Shown here piece by piece: positions 11,142 through 23,238 of a stretch of 64,000 nucleotides of DNA (within the stretch, counting starts at the first letter, position 1; each line of letters starts with the position of its first letter). Where the stretch lies: positions 108,187,088-108,251,087 of the forward strand of contig CM065300.1 of NCBI GenBank assembly GCA_032871835.1, given 5' to 3'. The notes below the pieces were generated by a model, which worked only from the letters and a program-made list of their open reading frames with translations, was not told where the DNA came from and did not search any database. This DNA is from Dipteronia dyeriana. Taxonomy: Eukaryota > Streptophyta > Magnoliopsida > Sapindales > Sapindaceae. Position numbers and translations under genes: made by a program.

Positions 11142-11153
11142 AAAGGGGGAGAT
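11142..11153 (+). promoter_or_regulatory. Polypurine tract of element A
   Basis: AAAGGGGGAGAT immediately before the TGTTAGG start of the 3' LTR; it primes plus-strand DNA synthesis. Confidence 0.88.
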
Positions 11154-13304
11154 TGTTAGGTTTTAGATTTGTGTTGGCTTGATTTCATAACAAAACGCTC
11201 TTTGTTTGTATTGATTAGTTGCTTAGGTGGTTTGTGATTAGATTGGTGTTCAATGATGGAAATCGACTTTGCATGCAAAGTACGTCTTCAAGAGGATATA
11301 TGCTTACTTGGATACTAAGGTATCAAGATTCTTCCTCCTCTTGCAAGGCGTAGGCGTACACACACACATATCATACATTTGTGTCCATGCATCGTTGTGC
11401 ATCATTTGGTATAACACATTCACACACTTGAAGTTGAATGCTCATGCATTTGTATGAAAGTAACATGTTTTGGACAAATGCATGATTGGAGACTATCTCT
11501 ATGTAGTTTGCATTTTTGTGTGAAATGTGCTTGTATGTTTATATATTTGTATAATATGGATATCGGACTTGAATATGATGTTATATTGTTCCTTATTGAG
11601 TTCCAGTCATTTCGGTTACTCATAAACTTGATTCCGAGTTCCGAGTAAAAAGTTATGAAACTTTCCAGTCATGTTACATGCATTGTCTTCGTATTCGTAT
11701 ATCGAGTCGAATTTTTATTTTATGGATTGAGTTTCATAGTCATCCATGTTCGTGAGAGAGTTCCGTTTTGTAATCCGCAAACGGATTCAAATTCGGAGTT
11801 CGGAGACTGGAGAACGGTCGAAGAATACGAGAGGTATGTAAAAAAAAATAAAAAAATAATAATAATAATAATGGCAAATTTCCATGTGCTTCTTTTGCTG
11901 TAACGTGTCGTCGTTCATTGAGCCTCTTAATGTCTCTTCCGTGAGCTCACTGCATGTGATAATTTTCTTTGAAATTTTCAAAAAACACTCGTAACCAGTG
12001 TGGTTGTTGGCGCGGCATATTTTGAGAGGTCCCTTGAATATTTATATATATTCATTTTTGACCTGCATATTTTTGAATCAACTTTTCAATTTTTGTTTGG
12101 GTGATATCTCTCTCATTATAACTCGGATTGACTTGATTCAAAAACCGAAATCGAGTGTCTTGAAGAGATTTACAAACCCCAAGAATTTTCAGAACCAAAG
12201 GATGTCTTGATTATTCTCAGTGTTCAAATTTTCAGTTCGAGATTTCATCATTGTTGGTAAAATCATCTTCTTCTTAGTTTTATTCTTGGATCTTCATATT
12301 AATTGATGCCTTTTGATTAAGAAGCATGACTAAGATGATTTTGATATCGTTTTATGGTTTGTTGTTTTGATTTTCAAGTTTAGCTAGATTTGTAATAAGT
12401 TGATTAATTTGTGCTAAACTTGATAAACATGAAATTGTTTCTAGAAATCTTTTGTTCTTATGCTTGATTGACTATTTCTAGATTTAATTTCATTTTCTAA
12501 GAACTAGGTCTACATCAATTGGTATATTCATTTCATTGATTTGGTTCTTAGTTGATAACATGCTTAGGTTGCCTAGATACATTTGTGATTGTTCTTTAAA
12601 AGCATAATCTAGCTATCTAGTTGCATGTCCATAGAATTTGTTGATAATCTAGCTATCATGATCACTTAGAACCCTTGTGAAGAGGTAGGATGTCTCATAT
12701 CTTAGAGTGATTCTTTGATTTGAGCAATTCGAAGTCTTAGCTAGAGTCGGGAGGACTTGGATACCTAAGCAAGTGGAAGTCTCGACAAGAGGTGTGAGAC
12801 CTCGGATTGTTGAGCAAGGAAGTCTCAACTAGAGTAGGGAGGACTCGGATAGTTGAGCAAGAAGTCTTGCCAAGGGTCAGAAGGATCTGGAAAGGTGAGC
12901 AAGGAATCTTCCTAGAGACAGGAGGTCTTGGATAGGAAGTCGGCTTAGTAGATCACTAGGTTCAAGGGTAGAGTAAGAGTGATAGCTTGGAGAACATGTG
13001 TTGATTGCTTGAGTGTGTAACTCTTATTTGAAATAGTAGATTTGCTTTTGCTGGTGGTTGTGGTATCAACCTGTGGATGTTTTCTCTTAGGAGGTTTTAC
13101 CACGTAAATATCTTGTGTTGATTTTTAGCATCTTTAATTTCTTCACTTAGTTGATTTGTGTCATTTGCTTTGCCATATATCATTTTGGATATTATGCTAA
13201 GTGTTGTATAAGATTGCTTGTGTTTTTAAAGAAGATTAAAATTTGAGCATATACCTATTCCCCCTAGGTATATTTTACACTATAATTGGTTAAGGGAATT
13301 TACA
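11154..13304 (+). repeat. Element A right (3') LTR, complete
   Basis: Begins TGTTAGG after the purine tract and ends TTTACA; 2151 bp. It lines up with the left LTR from 11492 onward. It lacks about 300 bp present in the left copy (its 11873-11885 region joins parts that correspond to about 388 and 690). Confidence 0.93.
13056..13108 (+). promoter_or_regulatory. Conserved double-hairpin block in A right LTR
   Basis: GGTTG/CAACC hairpin at 13056-13060 and 13067-13071, then TGTGG, a TCTC/GAGG hairpin, and TTTTACCACGTAAA ending at 13108. Same layout as at 5696-5748. Confidence 0.65.
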
Positions 13305-13408
13305 CTTTCATATAAGGATAGTCTAGACAATTGAATTATACAATATCTACTCACAAATGAGGGATTTTTGTGAGGGAATTCATTGAACGTCGATAACTTG
13401 GTAACACA
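13305..13408 (+). repeat. Fragment of a family B leader, opposite in strand to the adjacent B element
   Basis: This 104-bp stretch matches the reverse complement of about 19900-20010, the untranslated leader of the minus-strand family B element. It therefore comes from a second B copy on the plus strand that was the target for both element A (left side) and the B element (right side). It stops exactly where the B LTR starts (ACACA then TG). Confidence 0.72.
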
Positions 13409-15737
13409 TGTAGGGAAAATCACGCAACGGAAGTGCGAGAATTTATAGAATTAGGGTTTCGGTATAAATAAAATTTTTCCCTTTTAATAACAAGAACCTT
13501 AACCCTAGATTAATTGATGTATATAAAAAGAGTTGTACCATTTTCTCGTGACGATTGAACTAGCACCTAATTGAATCCTCAAGATCTTCCAATCCATTCA
13601 CGAATGTGAATCACCTAGGAGTGTGGGCTCCCTCTCTTTAAATTGTATACCCGATGATGGAAACAAACAAAATCTTTTTCTTTGTTAGTTACAATAATCC
13701 TCCAAGAGAAAAATCCAAGAACGTCCGGTCACTTGTGAATTATCAATCTACTTGATTGAAACTCGCGTGAACCCGATTTGATTTTGTACACAAAACCCTT
13801 TTGATGTAAAAGATACTGGTGTACTATCAAAAACAAAAACGTTCATTTTTTCTCTTCTCCTTGGTCGAATTCTACACCCTTTATTTATGAGTTGATCGAA
13901 TTTTTTCTAGAGCAAAAAACTAATTTTTTCTCCTTCAAAATTCTCTCTTGCTAGGCCGAATTCTCTCTTAGAAAATCACCTAGCTTGGCCGAAATTTTTC
14001 TCATAAAATCATAAGGGCTGGCCGAAATTTCAAGTTGGTATATATAGGATCACAAATCCTTTCCTAAAAAGGATTTACTTGATTGTTAAGAATTATTTCC
14101 TTAGGTAGATTTACTTGGTGGTTATGAATCCATTTCAAAGAAGAATTCTACCCTTAGGTAGATTTACTTTGTGATCAAGAATCCTTTTCAAAAAATAATT
14201 CTTTCCTACACCAAGACTCCATGTCCAACTCAATAGTGTATTTGTAACCATATTAAAGACTTTCTAATTTGATTAAATAAATAATTACCTTTTATTTATA
14301 TACTTATCAAATATAGTTTTTAATATTAATTATACTACCAACAATAGTATAATTTTAGGAGGCCATCTTCTACTAGGAAAAAGATTTTGAGTTTTAATTA
14401 AATAATTAATTAATCAACAAATTAATTAACATCCATTTAATTAAATAATAAAATAAAAAATAATAGATTTAGGCTTTTATACATTAGCCTTGCTGCCTAT
14501 AACAATATATAGGTATATATATTATTTTTCTTATTTTATTAAATCTATTGGACCTTGATAAAAAGTCCACATGTGAACTAGACCCATTCTTACAAAAAGA
14601 AACAAGTCCACATGCCTTAATACAATTCTAGATGGACCTCTAAATTGGTCTGGTAGAATATATCAAGTGATCCATGAAAGTTCGTGTGGATTGAGGATCT
14701 TGGCGGGCTATCTAAATTTAAGCTCCAATAGACACAACTCAATCACAATCAACGAATGATTCACTTAGGTCCGATCTATTAATTTTAGTTCATTCTACTA
14801 AAGAACTAAAATAAGAACTAAAATTGAACTCTTAAATAATGACAGGATAAGTTGATGTTACTCATTCATACCCTAGACAACCTTATTGGAAAAAGTGTAT
14901 CCTCATGAAGAATATCAGTAAACGCCAAGAGCTCATAGACCGCCTATAGCTCTCCAAGTTACCATATTTACTCATATGACCACATTTTGAACTTGGATAT
15001 TTTGATTTGTCCAGAAGACATGTTTCAATAGACACTATTGAAAACTTAATGTTAAGATTTAATATCTAATACCTCAAAACATCCATATGATGATATTCTA
15101 CTCACATTTAATAAATGGAGTCACGATGTCCATTTCTATAAATGAAGTTCTCTATCGATTAACAACTGAATACCACCAAACTATCGAGGATAGACTATGC
15201 TATATAATCATGCTCATTGATAGCTCAAATGATAATACTTGCAACCATAAGTCCATCATTTATCTCAGGTTTGAGATAGACTCTCCGATTGTCTTCAAGT
15301 GAAAAACTTTTATCCAATGACGGTTTTGGATAAAGTATTTCACTGTGATCCTATTCAATGCACCCAGTGCACTAGATTATTTTGCCCAAAGACACCACAC
15401 TTTGATGATTTTAGACTCATCATAACATATTTGATCCCACTCAAGTGCTAGCAAAAGAATCTACAACTTTAACAAGATAAAGGCGCCCAACCTTTATCTT
15501 AAATTGTGAATATTATTCAAAACTAACTAAAGAATTGTGTCTACCTCATACATATCAAGATGTATGAACAATTCTTATTTTCTCATAGTCTTTTGACCTT
15601 ATGATTATTTACTTTTGGAAAATATAATAATTAAACTATAAATGCTATAAGATTTGTTAAACTAAAAGTCACTTTATTAATATGAAAAGATTGTCAAATA
15701 CATTATTATACTCTTGCTATCGAGCATAATCCCAACG
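13409..15737 (-). repeat. Family B 3' LTR
   Basis: 2329 bp, read TG...CA on the plus strand except that the right terminal pair is CG (15736-15737) instead of CA, a likely point mutation. The left end matches 21025-21153, and its other end matches the starts of 24108 and 62132 on the opposite strand. Confidence 0.88.
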
Positions 15738-15750
15738 ATCTCCCACTTGC
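15738..15750 (-). promoter_or_regulatory. Polypurine tract of family B element
   Basis: Reads GCAAGTGGGAGAT on the minus strand next to the 3' LTR. Confidence 0.8.
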
Positions 15751-15959
15751 TCTGTAGCAAATGTGTCATATCTTTCATCCCTATGTTCTTTAGATTCCCA
15801 TCAAAACTCTTATTTTGGAATAGCCTTTGTAAAGGGATCTACTAGATTATCTACTGACGGGATCTTAGTAATCGTCACGTCACTCCTATGCACAATTTCC
15901 CTCAGAAGGTGATACTTTCTTTCAATGTGTTTCCCTCTCTTATGACTTCTTGATTCTCT

Positions 15960-16450
15960 CGAATTAGCCACTGCTCAATTATTGTCATAATGTATAGTGA
16001 TCTGCTTATTCGTATCAGGAACTACATCCAAGTCAATCAAGAATTGGCAGAACAAGACAGCCTCTTTAGCAGCCTCGCATACGGCAACATACTTGGCCTT
16101 CATGGTGGAATCAGCAATACAAGATTCCTTGATACTCCTCCATACGACTGCCCCTCCTCCAATAATAAACACAGATCCTGATGTTGATCTCTTAGAGTCA
16201 GAAGCTGACTGAAAATCAAAATCTGTATACTCAACGGAAATTAAATCCCCTCAAGAGTATACAAGCATATAATCTCTCGTTCTCCTAAGATACTTGAAAA
16301 TATGGTTGACTGCCGTCCAGTGATCAAGACCAGGTTTTGACTGAAACCTGTTAACTATACCCACAACAAAACAAATATCTGGTCTAGTGTAGAGCATTGC
16401 ATACATGAGACTTCCAACTGTCGATGCGTATGGAACCCTACTCATGAATT
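15960..16450 (-). pseudogene. RNase H domain, family B pol
   Basis: Two minus-strand pieces. One has RVPYASTVGSLMYAMLYTRPD (16445-16251), the conserved copia block between reverse transcriptase and RNase H. The other has GGGAVVWRSIKESCIADSTM and YVAVCEAAKEAV (16172-15975), from RNase H. The usual STMEAEY is STMKAKY here, so the acidic residue is lost. Frames are separated by stops and shifts. Confidence 0.85.
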
Positions 16451-17159
16451 GCTCTTCATGCTCATTCTTAGGAACTTGTTCCTTAGAAAGTTTGATTCCG
16501 TGTATGAAAGGTAATATACCTTTCTTAGAATCTTACATGAAAAACCTAGACAAGATTTTATCTATGTATGAAGCTTGGGATAATGCAATCGTCCTATTCT
16601 TTCTATCCCTTATGACTTGGATATTAAGAATATAACTTGTTTCTCCTAAGTCCTTTATATCAAATTATTTTGCTAACCATTCTTATATTGATGTCAATAC
16701 ACCTACATTGTTTTCGATGAGTAGTATATCATCAACGTAAAGAACTAGGAAAACCAACTTGTCACCTTTAATCCTTTTGTATACACAAGGTTCATCAAGG
16801 TTTTGAATAAATCCAAAACTTTTCACGGCTTGGTCAAACCTTATGTTCCAGGATCTGGATGCTTGCTTCAATCCATATATGGATCTTTGCAACTTGCATA
16901 CCCTTTTCTCTTGGCCCTTTTCAATGAATCCTTCTGGTTGCATCGTGTAGATGCTTTCGTCAAGACTTCCATTAAGGAAAGCTGTCTTGACATCCATTTG
17001 CCAAATCTCTAGGTCTAGAGATGCCGCAATGGATAAGAATATCCTAATGGATTTAAGCGTGGCCACATGAGAGAAGGTTTCTTTATAATCGATACCTTTC
17101 TTCTGTGTATAACCTTTAGCAACCAATCTAGCTTTAAAGGTTTCCACATTTCCATCCAT
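16451..17159 (-). pseudogene. Reverse transcriptase domain, family B pol
   Basis: Minus-strand frame 17159-16683 holds KARLVAKGYTQKKGIDYKET, the MDVKTAFLNG block, the LQRSIYGLKQASR block and the catalytic YVDDILL near 16710-16730. The frame is lost downstream, and 16682-16451 is a decayed connection region. Dead, but clearly copia type. Confidence 0.9.
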
Positions 17160-17258
17160 TCCTCTTTTCCTCTTTTATACCCACTTGAACCCAATGGGTT
17201 TTATCCCTTTAGGCTAGTCTACAAGAGACCGGACTTTGTTTTTGAACATAGATTCAAT

Positions 17259-18498
17259 TTATGATTGCCTTGCCTTTTGCCAATGGCAACAATCAACATC
17301 TTCCATTGCTTCCTTGTACGTATATGGATCATCGTCATTTGGGAGATTCTCTACAGATTCTCCCAGACCGATGTATCCCTCGGGTTGTCTAACAACCCTC
17401 CCACTATGACGAGGTATGTTAGATTGTTGATCTTGTGATGGTATGGAACTTACAATTGGGCTTGGTTGCGAAACCTCTTGTGGAATTGTATCTCCTAGAA
17501 GCTCATTCAGGACAATTCTACTTTTAGGTACAAAATTATTCATATAGTCCTCTTCCAAAAATTTAGCATTTGTCGAAACAAATACTTTAAGATCTGAAGG
17601 ACTATAAAAATAATATCCTTTTGTTCCTTTTGGATACCCTACAAATATGCATGTTTCTGAACGGGACTCCATCTTTTCTGTCTTTCCTTTTAACACGTGT
17701 GCATGACATCCAAATATCATTAAGTGTTGTAAACTAGGCTTTCTTCCAGTCCATAACTCATGCGGTGTTTTAGGAACCGACTTAGATGGTACATCGTTTA
17801 GAATGTACATAGCAGCTTGTAAAGCATATCACCACAAAAATTAGGAAGCGTTGAATAACTCAACAAGACCTAACCATGTCCAAAATAGTTCTATTTCTCC
17901 TTTCTGCCACCCCAATTTGTTGAGGTGTGCATGGTGTAAAAAATTGAGAAATTATCCTATTATTAATAAGATATTGCTGAAACTCACCAGATAGATAATG
18001 TCCACCACGATCAGACCTTAAGACTTTTATGCGTTTCTCAAGCAGATTTTCGACTTCAGCTTTAAATGCTTTGAACATGTCAAAAGTATCAGACTTATGT
18101 CTCATGAGATACATATAGCCAAATCTTGAGTAATCATCCATGAAAATGATGAAGTACTCATATCCACCTCTTGCTTGAATGCTCATAGTTCCACACACAT
18201 CAGTGTGTATCAATCCTAAACATTCGATGGCTCTTGTACCTTTGGTCGTGAATAACCTTTTGGTCATTTTACCTTCCAAACAAGATTCACAAGTTGGTAG
18301 ATTATCAACCTTTAAGTCACTTAGAGGTTTGTCACTAACCAATCTTTTAATCCTATTTAGATTAATATGACCTAGGCGCAAATGCCATATGTAGGTTTCA
18401 TCTTTTGATAATTTTACTCTTTTATGATTAGGTTCCGTTGATTCCGTTTCTAACAAGTGAGAGATATTTCCATGCAAATAGAATAAACCGTTTTCCAA
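17259..18498 (-). pseudogene. Integrase region, family B pol
   Basis: Minus-strand frame 18498-17860 begins with the pre-integrase HHCC zinc site (HLRLGH ... CESC). It continues with the catalytic core: HTDVCG (first Asp), RSDRGG (second Asp) and the GVAERRNRT context (Glu). It stops at 17860 and resumes in another frame at 17810-17259, with PKTPHELWTGRKPS, GYPKGTKGYYFYSP and the PRHSGRVVRQPE linker. All three catalytic acids are kept although the gene is split. Confidence 0.9.
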
Positions 18499-18570
18499 TG
18501 TACCTTTGCAAATAATTTTGTCATTCTTACTAATAATAAAAGCTTTATTAAAGTAACCGAATAACCAAAT

Positions 18571-18870
18571 TTATTTAAACAAGAAACTAAAATTAAATTC
18601 CTCTTGAATTGACGTATATAATAAACGTCTATTAAATATAAATCTATAAGAATCTAAACTGATTCTAATATATCCCACTGAACTAGCAGACACTAACGCT
18701 CCATTGCTTAAATGCAAGTTGAATTCGTTCTCATTAAGCCATCTCATTTCCTTGAACCACTGTAAGGAAAAACAAACATGATTAGTGGCTCCAGAGTCTA
18801 TGATCCAAAAAACATGTTTCAAGATAATTAATATTACCTTCTTCCTTCTTGTCTTGAGACTTTGGGCAAT
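18571..18870 (-). pseudogene. Aspartic protease domain, family B pol
   Basis: FWIIDSGATNHVC carries the DSG active site of copia proteases. The frame continues for about 70 residues before decay. It is out of frame with the knuckle just upstream. Confidence 0.85.
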
Positions 18871-19638
18871 TTCTTTTCCAATGTCCTTTTTCATCATAAA
18901 GGAAACACTTTCCTTCGATCTTGATTACTTTCTTTGTCTCTTTCTTGGCAGGTCCTAGTTGTTTTTTCTTCTATTGTTTCTTGACCTTCTTACGGGTCTT
19001 AACAGTAGCAACTTTACCTACGGTATGAATCTCTTAACCCTTGCCTTTCACAAGGATTTTTTCCGTGCTTTGAATATCTTGCATCAGGACTTGCAAGGTG
19101 AATTCCTTATTATTCAAGGTGTAGTCCAACTTGAATTGATCAAAGGAATTCGACAGTGAGTTGACAATCATGTCAATTTTCATCTCGCCATCTATCTCAT
19201 CACCATTCAGTTTAGCAATGTTGAGATGTGCTATGACTTTCATCATGTGATCTTTCGCAGCCTATCCAGGTTTCATCCTAAAATTATGAAAGCAGTCACT
19301 GTCTCTCTCTTAGTCATCCTAGACTTTATAGCAAACATCTCCTCTAGAGACATCATTGTATCGGCAACAGTCTCCATTCCTTCATGTTACTGCTGCAACA
19401 CGTCGAAGATGTTGGCCATAATGTAACATTTATCCAACTCATCTGAGGACTCCCACTGCTGATACTCATCTCTTTGCTCTTGAGTAGATTCATTAGTAGG
19501 AGTAGATGGTTTAGGAGTGCACATAATGAACTTATACTTTTTGGATTGCAACAAAAGCCCAATTTTCCTTTTCCATGTGACATAATTATCACCATTTAAA
19601 GTATTGTCTTTTAGGATGTTGATTTGGGATGGGGTCAT
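18871..19638 (-). pseudogene. Gag of family B element
   Basis: Starts at Met MTPSQINILK (19638), with LNGDNYVTWKRKIGLLLQ typical of copia gag. A second piece (19246-19034) has the UBN2-type SLSNSFDQFKLDY block. A knuckle at about 18910-18868 reads C-F-L-Y-D-E-K-G-H-W-K-R-N-C, so the second Cys is Tyr. The pieces lie in different frames. Confidence 0.83.
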
Positions 19639-21010
19639 GATTTCTGAACAATAACAAAAATTATACATGTAAATAATCATGATAAAACACTTTCGAATAT
19701 TTATCTTGAATTAAATAAAATAATTCAATCGTAAAAATTCAACGGTGATACAACCCATAAATGGCACGCCTCCTTTGGAAGTTCGTAACATTTACTAGTT
19801 AGACTAGGTCCCATCTAATTGTTAACATAACAACCAATATTTTCAATTTTAGCCTTGTGATTTTATTAACAAGAACTCTTGGTAGGATATTAATAAACTC
19901 ACATTGAGTGTGTTACCAAGGTATCAACCTTCAATATAATCCCTCACGAATATCCCTATTTTGGGAGTAGATATCGTTTGGGCTAATCGTCTAATCTATC
20001 CTTGTAAGGAAGTATCTTGCTAAATTCCATTCATGAATACCTCTTGGGAGGTTATTACACTAAACTTGGAGGCTGTAGGTGTTCCAAAACACCTTCTCCC
20101 ACTCAATTGTTTAAGGCGTGTGATCGAATTTCATAGAATGATTTACCAAGTTATCTAGATGCCAATTAGAAACCTAAATCTTTCAATGCATGTTCATACC
20201 AAAAGAGATATATTAGTTGCACTCCTATTCTATATGACATGTTATCAAACAATGTCAAACATTGCAATATTTACAAAATATAAATAGCTACAATTTTGGT
20301 CCATCATAGAAAAGCAAGTAAATTACATGTCTTGGAATAAGAAAAGAAACTCCTTTCTTGGCGAACAAGTCTTCGCGCGACCTTCGTCGTTTGGACTCCC
20401 TCAACTACCTCCCATGGGCGTGCGCACCCTTGGCCTCTACCCATGGGCATGCGCATGACACAACCCCAAAAAGAGCTGCCATGTGCAGCCAATGGTTTCC
20501 ATAGGGCTGCCGTGTGCAGCCCATGCCACAACAAATGTCGCCGCATGCTCTTCACACGCACGTTTGTTGTTACGGCTCGCACGGTCCCAAACTTGTTCCG
20601 GTTGCTCCCAGTTCTTCAAACCTTCGAGTCTTTGATACTTTAATGTATTACAGAAGAATTTCAAATAAAAAAATACAGGATTTTTTATTTTATTTTATTA
20701 CAATATGGTGTAGTTTTTTTATTACAACAATAAAATAAAAAAAAACTTAACAACTACCGAGAAGGAAATTATGGCGATGATAAACCACCCTTCTTGTTAT
20801 AATCCCAAAACAAAAATACATTTAAATTGTAGGACAAAAAATGAGCAATAACAAACCACACATAAAACATATATATATATATATCCATACATTCCATTGT
20901 AAATATATATGCGAATAGCTAGAGTGCCATCTCTTTCTAAAACATGCATATATACAATAAAAGAAAAATATTCACGTACTTATATATCAATTAATCAAGG
21001 GTACAACCTG
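19639..21010 (-). other. Untranslated leader of family B element
   Basis: About 1.37 kb between primer site and gag. AT-rich except for a more GC-rich patch at 20360-20620, where short open frames look accidental. Part of it (19900-20010) is the source of the opposite-strand fragment at 13305-13408. Confidence 0.65.
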
Positions 21011-21022
21011 ACTCTGATACCA
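21011..21022 (-). promoter_or_regulatory. Primer binding site of family B element
   Basis: Minus strand TGGTATCAGAGT, two bases from the LTR end; the last base differs from the usual C. Confidence 0.88.
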
Positions 21023-21024
21023 AT

Positions 21025-21153
21025 TGTAAAGAAAAAACGTACAGCGGATGCATGAAAATTTAGTAAATTAGGGTTTCGGTATAAATATTTTTTTTTCCTT
21101 TATAATAACAAGAACCTTAATCCTAGATTAATTGATGTATATAAAAAGAGTCG
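21025..21153 (-). repeat. Family B 5' LTR, truncated to 129 bp
   Basis: Begins TGTAAAG and matches the left end of the 3' LTR (13409 on) up to the AAAAAGAG position. There it is cut by the TGATTAAC start of the Athila-type LTR. Confidence 0.85.
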
Positions 21154-21488
21154 TGATTAACACTGAAAAGTGTATGTTTACTAAGGGATAATATCATCAT
21201 TTTACACTTCCAATATGATTAATTCCCTAATTTAGACATAATTTCGTTCGCTCGCTTAAATAAATGTGTTGTGTAGTAATTAGTGTATTTTTCCTTATAT
21301 TTTAGAGGTAATTCGATCAATTCAGAATTAGGGAGAAGTCAGATAGCAAAACAAACATCGTTTTCAAGTTTAGAACGTCAAAAACCTTAGGAAGACCATG
21401 AAGGGTATTTTTGAAATTTTGACTATTCATAGTTCACTTTTACTGTTCACAGTTGACTTTCACTGTTTATAGTTGACTTTCACTATTC

Positions 21489-21722
21489 CTGATGACGTGA
21501 CACATTCCTATTGGCCCAAACTGCGAGTGGACCGTACACGCGACTGCAGAGAATCACATTTTAGAAGTCGGTGCACTGTTCATAGTTGACTTTCTAGAAG
21601 ATTATTGACCGATGGTGTGACACATTTCTATTGGTCTAAATTGTGAGTGCACCGTACACGTGCAACAGAGAATAATATTCTAGAAGCCGGTGCACTGTTC
21701 ACTATTCACTTTCACGGATGCG
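21489..21722 (+). repeat. Two ~120-bp tandem units in the Athila-type LTR
   Basis: Two consecutive copies of a block running from GATG.CGTGACACATT through ACCGTACACG to GTGCACTGTTCA, at about 21489-21605 and 21606-21722. They are diverged at several positions and mixed with short TGTTCAC/GTTGACTTTCAC repeats. Confidence 0.78.
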
Positions 21723-21735
21723 TTTAATGTTCATT

Positions 21736-21770
21736 GTCACAGTCACAGTCACAGTCACAGTCACTGTTCA
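21736..21770 (+). repeat. (CAGTCA)n short repeat
   Basis: About four to five hexamer units of CAGTCA inside the Athila-type LTR. Confidence 0.85.
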
Positions 21771-22121
21771 TTGTTCACTATTCACTTTCACGGATGCGTT
21801 TACTGTTCACTGATCACTGTTCACTATTCACTGATGATGTGGCGAAATCTGGACGCTTAATTCTAAATTCATCCGATGGTCAATTTTCATCCTTATTTTG
21901 TATAATTAGGGGGCCTCTCCTCCATAATTTACACATTCTAAATCCAAATCTGATATTAGATTTGTGAAATTCTCTCTCTTTTGTTCTCAAATTCTCAGTT
22001 TAAATAAAATAGCTATTTTCTAGTTAAATTATGTCTGGCTAATTTTATATAGCTGGGGCCAAAGGTGATACTGTTGGTATGGAAAATATGATCCAATTAT
22101 GGTAAGTTTATTATTTTTTTG

Positions 22122-22418
22122 CTTTCTCCCCTCTGATATTTGTGGAGTTTTTGACTCACTGTAGTCAAACAGATATTGTCTAGCACAGTGAGTACTTTTA
22201 ACCATATTTATCAGAGAGTGGTTTCTCCCCTCTAATCTTTGTGGAGTTTTTGACTCACTATAGACAGACAGATATTGTCTAGCACAGTGAGTACTTTTAC
22301 CCAAATCTATCAGAGTGTGGTTTATCCCCTCTGATCTTTGTGGAGTTTTGACTCATTGTAGACTGACAGATGTTGTCTAGCACAGTGAGTACTTTTACCC
22401 ACATCTATAAGAGAGTGG
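22122..22418 (+). repeat. Three ~98-bp tandem repeats
   Basis: Three units starting TTT(C/A)TCCCCTCT at about 22122, 22220 and 22320. Each contains TTTGTGGAGTTTT, GACTCA and GTCTAGCACAGTGAGTACTT. Within each unit, CACTGTAG and CACAGTGAG give a partial hairpin. They lie in the U3-like part of the LTR, a common place for enhancer repeats. Confidence 0.85.
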
Positions 22419-22638
22419 TCAGTGGAGTGAAATACCCTTCCATTAATCTGGACTAAATATTAATAATTGGATCATAATCGAATTAGCAACAGTGGATCCC
22501 TTAGCCCCGGTTTTAATTTTAAGTGATTAACATTTTATAACAAGTTTAATAATTAATCTAGATAATTAATTCTACAAGGACAAGTGAACAACCTCCCTGT
22601 GGTTTGATCCGGTTTTACCGGTTAATTTATTACTATGA

Positions 22639-23195
22639 GGCCCTGTTTGGTACGCAGGATTGGATTGGATTAGACTATTTCATGGGATTGGATTGGATTG
22701 GATTGGATTGAGATGGGATTGGGATTGGGATTAGGTAGGATTAGATTGGACTGGACTTGACTAAATTAATACTATGCTGTGTTTGGAGAAACGTGAGACT
22801 AGACTGAATTAAGATCATATTTTGTTTGGTAAAACATGAGATTGGACTAAATTTGATAATATTTTGAAATTGAATAATAAATTATTAAAATATGTATTTA
22901 AAGAAAATAAATGTTTTAATTTATATATTATTAAAGTAATAATATTCAAAAATATTTTTAAAATATAGATTTATATTATTTTTAAGTAAAATTTAAATAC
23001 GTTTTGATTTTGCAATTTGTTTATTTAATAAAATATTATATATTTATATATATACACACACACACATGTGGGGCTATTAAGATAAATTATGAATGATATA
23101 ATCTCGGTTCTTAATAATCGAATGGAAATTGAATAACAAATTAGTATTTATCATATGTTTGGTACAATTTTTGATTGGATTGATATATATATATG

Positions 23196-23238
<43 letters not shown>

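Larger units (their letters stand above)
1..13304 (+). mobile_element. Element A: gag-only Sirevirus-like LTR retrotransposon
   Basis: The sequence from 1 to 5949 (apart from a hAT insertion) repeats at 11492-13304, and the two copies bracket an internal region that starts with a TGGTATCAGAGC primer site and ends with a purine tract. The right LTR begins TG and ends CA. The internal region encodes only a gag-like protein with two CCHC knuckles; I see no protease, integrase, reverse transcriptase or RNase H. Several AAGGGGGAG motifs before the 3' LTR and the GHIRPRC knuckles are typical of Sireviruses (Ty1/copia). The first ~338 bp of the left LTR lie outside the window, so only one flank of the target duplication (CTTTC at 13305-13309) can be seen. 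The element would have to be moved by enzymes supplied in trans. Confidence 0.85.
13409..21153 (-). mobile_element. Family B Ty1/copia element, 5' LTR truncated
   Basis: Minus-strand copia element. From right to left: partial 5' LTR (21153-21025), primer site (21022-21011), leader, gag, protease, integrase, reverse transcriptase, RNase H, purine tract (15750-15738) and 3' LTR (15737-13409). Integrase before reverse transcriptase is the copia order. Only the first 129 bp (plus-strand sense) of the 5' LTR remain, because an Athila-type LTR starts at 21154. The coding part has many stops and frameshifts. Confidence 0.9.

Noticed and set aside
20304..20664. Overlapping 66-92 codon frames on both strands
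   Set aside because: Located in a GC-richer patch of the family B leader, with no start context, no homology signs and no matching frame in related leaders.
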